This document shows positions 59,724 to 64,000 of a DNA stretch of 64,000 nucleotides, in pieces. The first letter of the stretch is position 1. Each line of letters begins with the position of its first letter. The DNA lies in the NCBI RefSeq assembly GCF_002744245.1, contig NZ_NKHG01000074.1, forward strand, positions 1-64,000, read 5' to 3'. Below the pieces are notes generated by a model. The model did not search any database, had not been told where the DNA came from, and saw only the letters and a program-made list of their open reading frames with translations. This DNA is from Bacillus pumilus (GTDB lineage: Bacteria; Bacillota; Bacilli; Bacillales; Bacillaceae). The translations under genes were made by a program, and so were the position numbers.

Positions 59724-60176
59724 TTATTTACTTTCATAATAGAGATTGATGTCATATTGCTTCTGCATGTAATGAAAAACGGTCTCACGCTCTTTCCACT
59801 GATTTGATTGAGGCCATAAATCTGTGCTTTTTTGTATAATTTCACATCTGAGCTTATGATATTCATCCTCAGCCTTTTCTTCTTTTTTCTTATAATAATA
59901 CGATGCGTAAAAAGCGAACACTTCGGCCATGATCCAAAATAGAAACACCTCATGACTAAGCAGTGTTGCAATCATAGCTTCCGGCTGCAGCGAGCCCCCG
60001 CTATTAGCTGTTATGACAAAATAAAACAGAAGAATCGCTAGAGATAAAAGGGCTGTCCATTGCCACCTTTTGCACAGTTTTGCAAAGCCCTCATATTTGC
60101 GCTTTCTTTTGATCAATGTTTCAATCATTTTCTGTGTCGGCTGATCCATATAACGACTGATTGCCTGCAATGTCAT
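59724..60176 (-). CDS. ypbF: DUF2663 membrane protein YpbF
   Basis: The roughly 150-residue protein has two hydrophobic helices in the middle (WTALLSLAILLFYFVIT and LFWIMAEVFAFYASYY) with charged, soluble ends. Position between ypbE and ypbG matches ypbF. The start is uncertain between an ATG at 60176, which I chose, and one at 60185. The function is unknown. Confidence 0.78.
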   Translation of the reverse strand: MTLQAISRYMDQPTQKMIETLIKRKRKYEGFAKLCKRWQWTALLSLAILLFYFVITANSGGSLQPEAMIATLLSHEVFLFWIMAEVFAFYASYYYKKKEEKAEDEYHKLRCEIIQKSTDLWPQSNQWKERETVFHYMQKQYDINLYYESK

Positions 60177-60237
60177 CACATACACCCTGTCCCTTTTTTC
60201 TACATATGTATGTGCTTTTCCATTGATTCATGTCAGA

Positions 60238-60999
60238 TCATTCGTTTTCTAATGGGATATTCAGCACTTGTCCGCTGTACACACTGTTTCCTTTTAAATG
60301 ATTATAAGCTCTAATTTTCTCTTCACCCGAACGGTTTTGGTAATACTTCATGGAAATTCGATACAGGTTTTCCTTTGGTCCAACAGTATGCTGCACGACA
60401 CGAACTGGCTTTTCTTCCTGCTTCTTTTTCTCTTCAGCTTCTTTTCGTTTTTTCTCTTCCTGCTGCTTTTGCAGAGCTAGCTGCTGCTCTTCACGCTTTT
60501 TTGCGGCTGCTGCCTTTTCACGCTCTGCTTTCTCTTTAGCGGCTTGTTCTTTTTTCTTTTGCTCTGCTTGTTCTTTCAATCGTTGCTTTTCTTTTTCGGC
60601 ATCTTTCTTTTTCTTCTCTTCATCTGACGCATCCGCTTTACCAGCGCTCGAGTCATTTTTCGTTTCGACAAGCGCTGACTGGACTGGGTCAGTGTCAGCA
60701 CTTGATGTTTTATCAATATATACGTCTTGATTATTGTTATGTTTGATTTCCTCTGATGTGTAGTAGATCAAAAGGAAGAATACACCTATGACGATAATAG
60801 GAAAGATAATAGCCAATGTCGTAAACAATGGGTTGCGAACCTTTTTTGTGCGCTGTTTTTTATATTCATGAAAATCTTCCCGTGTAGGAAAGTGAGAGTC
60901 ATCTGAAGGATGTACTTCTTCTTCAAGATTTTCCTCTACATCGTCATGGATGTTTGTCAGTTGTTGTTTTTTTCTCTTCATTCTCGACATTTCTTCCAT
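60238..60999 (-). CDS. ypbE: LysM-domain membrane protein YpbE
   Basis: The 253-residue protein has a soluble acidic N-terminus, a transmembrane helix (about 57-80), a long Lys/Glu/Gln-rich coiled-coil (about 115-200) and a C-terminal LysM domain (about 207-250, HTVGPKENLYRISMKYY) that should bind peptidoglycan. The ATG at 60999 follows GAGGGAGGG. It overlaps the end of ypbD by 56 bp. Antisense reading frames over the coiled coil are composition artefacts. Confidence 0.87.
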   Translation of the reverse strand: MEEMSRMKRKKQQLTNIHDDVEENLEEEVHPSDDSHFPTREDFHEYKKQRTKKVRNPLFTTLAIIFPIIVIGVFFLLIYYTSEEIKHNNNQDVYIDKTSSADTDPVQSALVETKNDSSAGKADASDEEKKKKDAEKEKQRLKEQAEQKKKEQAAKEKAEREKAAAAKKREEQQLALQKQQEEKKRKEAEEKKKQEEKPVRVVQHTVGPKENLYRISMKYYQNRSGEEKIRAYNHLKGNSVYSGQVLNIPLENE

Positions 61000-61644
61000 G
61001 TTCAGCCCTCCCTCTATATTTAAAACGAATTTGACATGCAAAGACTAAGTCAATGACAAAATGGGTCATGACAGGAACAAATAAATTCCCAGTCCACTCG
61101 TATAAAAGTCCTAAAAAAATACTAATGGAAACCACAAGGATAAACAAGAGTATTTTTGATAAATAGCGAAAGTGAAGAAGCGCAAACACAATGCTGGCGA
61201 TTTCAAGCCCAAATTGCTGTTGAACGATCCCTCGGAATAAAATTTCCTCTGAAAAGGCAATGAACAGTGTTAACCAAACAATATGCAGTATGCTGCGATT
61301 TTTGAACATTTTTTCATTTAAGCCACCATCATCATACATATGAGCAGGAAACACCCTCATGATAATTGCGTCCAAAATGATGACAAGTAAAGCACCGCCA
61401 ATTCCATAAGTCAGTATTCGCATATCATGGATCTGCCAAAGTGAGATGAACTCAGTCCAATGATCAAACATAAAAATGCCTAGCAAAAAAGAAACGATGA
61501 GCATGAGCAGCTGCGTGAAATAAAGCTGTTCTACTACTTGTCGATCAGTTAATTTTTGAATGATACGGCGGTGTTGTTCAATCAATGCTGCGCCTCTTTT
61601 GTCAGATGAAACATACGATCCAGCACGCTCTTCCAATGTTTCAT
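60944..61644 (-). CDS. ypbD: CPBP-family membrane protease YpbD, probably frameshifted near its start
   Basis: The protein has five or six membrane helices and the CPBP (Rce1-like) motif SEEILFRG, followed by LLHFRY and HFVIDLVFA. The long frame begins at a TTG (61636) without a ribosome binding site. A better start, ATG 61644, 9 nt after GGAG, reads MKHWKSVLDRMFHLTKEA, then stops at 61582. Adding one base near 61590-61597 joins it to AALIEQHRRIIQKLTD in the long frame. I therefore suspect a one-base deletion. The C-terminal overlap with ypbE (56 bp) is also unusually long. Confidence 0.7.
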
Positions 61645-61649
61645 TTCAT

Positions 61650-63089
61650 TCAGCTCCAATTGTTGATCTTTTTTTCATAATTAGAAAGGTCAAGTCCGCA
61701 AGAAGAGCAGCAGTTTTCAGAGGAAGAGTCCCCCATTTGATCAAGCTGCTCGTCAAAGTATGATAACAGAGATTGTCTAAAGCAGCCATGACCAGTGATT
61801 CGCTCTTTAAATTGCCACACTTTTCTTAGCTTTTCTGTTTGTCTGTGCTGCAGTTTTTCTTTCAGATTCTTCATGAGTACTTGAGGCTGTTTGGATTCGC
61901 ACATCTTGTAATAATGCGTCAGCGTCCTCGCACGCGTCTCATGGAGTCCAGTTTCCATCAATCGTTCGCGTAATTTTTTTTCATCATTTATAGACATTTG
62001 CGTTAATTGGGCTAAGAAAAAATCAATTTCTGGATCATCAAAGCCTTCTGCTTGAATCAAATGACTTTGAATATCCGCATCCTCTTCTGTATACAAAAGA
62101 ACGCTCACACTGCTTTTCCCGTCCCGGCCCGATCTTCCAATCTCTTGCATAAAAGCTTCAATCGATTGCGGCGGGCTCATATGAATCACAAACCGTATAT
62201 CGGCTTTATCAATACCCATTCCAAAAGCACTTGTACAGCAAATGAGATCTATTTGTCCCCTGATAAATTGCTGCTGAATCAGCATACGGTCCCCTGCGTC
62301 CATTCCGCCATGGTAAAATTCTACACGTTGTTGGGTTTTTTGTTTGATGAAGAGGACCATATCTTCTGTCATTTGCCGGGTCGGACAATAAATCAGTCCA
62401 GGCCCTTGAAGAGTTTCCACGAGCTCGATGGCCCGTTTCTCTTTTGCTTCTTTCGTTTCATGCGCTTCTTTGACTAGTGCAATGTTAGGCCGGTTCACGG
62501 AATGAATATGAAAATCTGGATGCTGCAAATGCAGAGTTTGCACTGTATCCTTTAGGGTTTGTTTTGTCGCTGTTGCCGTCAATGCTAAAGCCACAGGATG
62601 ACCTAACGCTTTTCTCCATTCTCCTAACTTGGAGTATTCAGGACGAAAATCATGTCCCCACTCTGATATACAGTGAGCTTCATCGACGACAAAAAGACCA
62701 ATATGCATCGACTTGAGCTGCTCTAATAGCACTTCTGACATCAGTGCCTCAGGCGCGACAAATAAAAATTTATATGATGGCAAATGCCGAATGATATGTC
62801 GTCTCTCCTGAAAGGACAATGTACTGTTTAGCGCCGCCACCCGTTTTTCTCCACGCATTTTCATACGCTCCACTTGATCCTCCATCAGCGATAAAAGCGG
62901 CGAAATAATCAGCACTAACCCATCTGTCATATAGCCAGGGATTTGATAACAAAGTGACTTTCCGCCGCCAGTAGGCAGCATGGCCACCGTATCTTGATGA
63001 TCAAGTACACTTTGAATAATCTCCTCTTGACCTGCTTTAAATGTGTCATAACCAAAGTATTGCATGAGCGTCTGATGAAGCTTATCCAT
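61650..63089 (-). CDS. recQ: RecQ-family ATP-dependent DNA helicase (RecS-like)
   Basis: This 479-residue SF2 helicase has Walker A TGGGKS (40-45), the VVDEAHCISEWGHDFRPEY box, the TATAT motif, STSAFGMGIDKADIRFVIH-type late motifs and QEIGRSGRDG. A C-terminal zinc-binding segment with four cysteines (HGCFRQSLLSYF...CCSSCGLD) is present, but there is no HRDC domain, so it is the short form. It overlaps ypbB by 8 bp, as in B. subtilis where the two are paired. Confidence 0.93.
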   Translation of the reverse strand: MDKLHQTLMQYFGYDTFKAGQEEIIQSVLDHQDTVAMLPTGGGKSLCYQIPGYMTDGLVLIISPLLSLMEDQVERMKMRGEKRVAALNSTLSFQERRHIIRHLPSYKFLFVAPEALMSEVLLEQLKSMHIGLFVVDEAHCISEWGHDFRPEYSKLGEWRKALGHPVALALTATATKQTLKDTVQTLHLQHPDFHIHSVNRPNIALVKEAHETKEAKEKRAIELVETLQGPGLIYCPTRQMTEDMVLFIKQKTQQRVEFYHGGMDAGDRMLIQQQFIRGQIDLICCTSAFGMGIDKADIRFVIHMSPPQSIEAFMQEIGRSGRDGKSSVSVLLYTEEDADIQSHLIQAEGFDDPEIDFFLAQLTQMSINDEKKLRERLMETGLHETRARTLTHYYKMCESKQPQVLMKNLKEKLQHRQTEKLRKVWQFKERITGHGCFRQSLLSYFDEQLDQMGDSSSENCCSSCGLDLSNYEKKINNWS

Positions 63090-64000
63090 TTGCTTTCACC
63101 ATCCTTGTCAGTGCCAATCGTATTTGAAAATAAGTGAATGGATGCTCGAGTTTTTCTTTAATCAGCTTCATTTTGTTTGTTTGGAGCAGTCCGGCTACAT
63201 CATGGATTGTGCGCTGCTCCTCTATGGTCACATAGGGCTCTATTGAGAAGCTTGGTTCATGAATAGACAGCTCTACAATATGGTCCTCGATCGTTGCCTT
63301 TTTTAATGAGCGAATGTGAGCAATTTGATCAATGCTATACCCTTTTTGTACAAGCTCAAGTGTTCTGTGGGTAGAGGTTGTTAACACACGTTTGAATTCA
63401 AGGTCACTTACCATGCGCTGCATGATCGGTGCTTCACCTTTTTGTGCAGAATGAATAAAATAATGGAGCACATTCCAAAAAAGCATGTAAACATACCACA
63501 CATCTTCTTTCATCCATTCAGCCATTTGCTGATACGTACGCCCGATTCTTTCATTTGAAGTCAATGAATAAACAAAGATCAATGCCTCTTGATCACTTAA
63601 ACGAGCAAGGAGCTTTTCAAGTTCACGATGCAGATCTTTAGAAAGACTTTTCTGATGGTGATATTGTTTTAAGAAAGATTTTGTCCAACTTTGAACCGAT
63701 ACATCTCTTTGAATCGGCACATATTGTTGTGACCCCGCCGCATGATGTGAGAGCACTTGTACAAGTAAAGACAGCCTCATCCATAGCATTTTTGCTTTAT
63801 CATGATACTGGGCACCATGAAAATAAACAGGCATCGGTTTTTCAGAAAAATGCTGTCTTAGCATATGCTGTCCAGCATCTGTTACGCTGAATGTCTTCCC
63901 TGTTTTTCTGATGAAGTGTTGCTCTTCAAGCTTTTGAACAGAGCGGTTAAGCTGATCCCGCGTAAAGGCTGGATAACAGCCGAAATAGCTAGAAAGCTGA
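63082..64000 (-). CDS. ypbB: YpbB, helix-turn-helix domain protein (5' end missing)
   Basis: The frame enters from the right window edge (it reads LSSYFGCYPAFTRDQLNRSVQKLEEQ on entry) and ends at 63082, so the start codon is outside. About 305 residues are visible against roughly 350 in B. subtilis. The C-terminal part contains a helix-turn-helix-like segment (LELVQKGYSIDQIAHIRSLKKATIEDHIVEL) of the type found in proteins paired with RecQ. Its role with the helicase is unknown. It is clearly cut by the window, not broken. Confidence 0.85.
   Translation of the reverse strand, partial: QLSSYFGCYPAFTRDQLNRSVQKLEEQHFIRKTGKTFSVTDAGQHMLRQHFSEKPMPVYFHGAQYHDKAKMLWMRLSLLVQVLSHHAAGSQQYVPIQRDVSVQSWTKSFLKQYHHQKSLSKDLHRELEKLLARLSDQEALIFVYSLTSNERIGRTYQQMAEWMKEDVWYVYMLFWNVLHYFIHSAQKGEAPIMQRMVSDLEFKRVLTTSTHRTLELVQKGYSIDQIAHIRSLKKATIEDHIVELSIHEPSFSIEPYVTIEEQRTIHDVAGLLQTNKMKLIKEKLEHPFTYFQIRLALTRMVKANG

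Noticed and set aside
60298-60730. Plus-strand frames rich in Phe, Ser and Cys opposite ypbE
   Set aside because: They mirror the Lys/Glu/Gln coiled-coil of YpbE; low complexity alone keeps them open.
63082-63864. ypbB as a truncated gene starting at the internal ATG 63864
   Set aside because: The frame stays open and coding-like to the window edge, so the gene is merely cut by the window.

Overview
The window is ordinary chromosomal core DNA of a Bacillus close to B. subtilis. Gene order and protein similarity follow the B. subtilis 168 ponA/nth to ypbB/recQ segment almost gene for gene. Protein-level differences and a slightly longer TRAP protein suggest the B. pumilus / safensis / altitudinis group; that species call is inference. 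Nearly every gene is on the minus strand. Only ypjC, ypzI and perhaps the 3' end of a gene at the left edge are on the plus strand. I see no prophage, insertion sequence, CRISPR array, rRNA or tRNA, and no undescribed multigene system.

Layout from left to right. At 1-7087 lie ypoC-nth-dnaD, asnS, ypmB-ypmA and the helicase/nuclease dinG; aspB, which sits between asnS and ypmB in B. subtilis, is absent. At 7196-15045 are panD-panC-panB (pantothenate) and the long mazG-dapB-mgsA-bshB1-bshA-cca-birA operon (lysine, methylglyoxal, bacillithiol, tRNA CCA end, biotin). At 15183-22180 are ypjC, ypjB, ypjA, the menaquinol:cytochrome c reductase genes qcrABC, and ypiF, ypiB, ypiA.

At 22469-35765 is the aromatic amino acid supraoperon, in transcription order cheR, aroC-aroB-aroH, trpEDCFBA, hisC, tyrA, aroA. 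Before trpE is a complete TRAP-type leader: a 5' hairpin, eleven triplet repeats, a terminator hairpin and a hairpin that hides the trpE ribosome binding site. The regulator mtrB (TRAP) is itself at 39059-39289, next to folE. At 35910-40351 are ndk, the menaquinone genes hepT-menG-hepS, mtrB-folE and the nucleoid protein hbs. At 40725-50333 are spoIVA, yphF, yphE, gpsA, der, ypzH, seaA, yphA, ypzI, fni and ypfD. At 50557-64000 are cmk, ypfB, the c-di-GMP receptor gene ypfA/motI, the germination pair ypeB-sleB, prsW, ypdA/bdr, gudB, mecB, ypbG, ypbF, ypbE, ypbD, recQ and a 5'-truncated ypbB.

The main anomaly is a set of single-base deletions that break reading frames in trpC, gpsA, fni and cmk, and probably ypbD. 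Restoring one base gives the normal family length in trpC, gpsA, fni and cmk. gpsA and cmk are essential or near-essential in B. subtilis, so consensus sequencing errors are the likeliest cause. True loss of trpC alone, giving tryptophan auxotrophy, cannot be excluded from sequence. The other points worth attention are RNA structures: the trp leader, a structured panB leader, 5'-terminal hairpins on hbs and der, an inverted repeat enclosing the spoIVA sigma-E promoter, and a structured gpsA 3' region.
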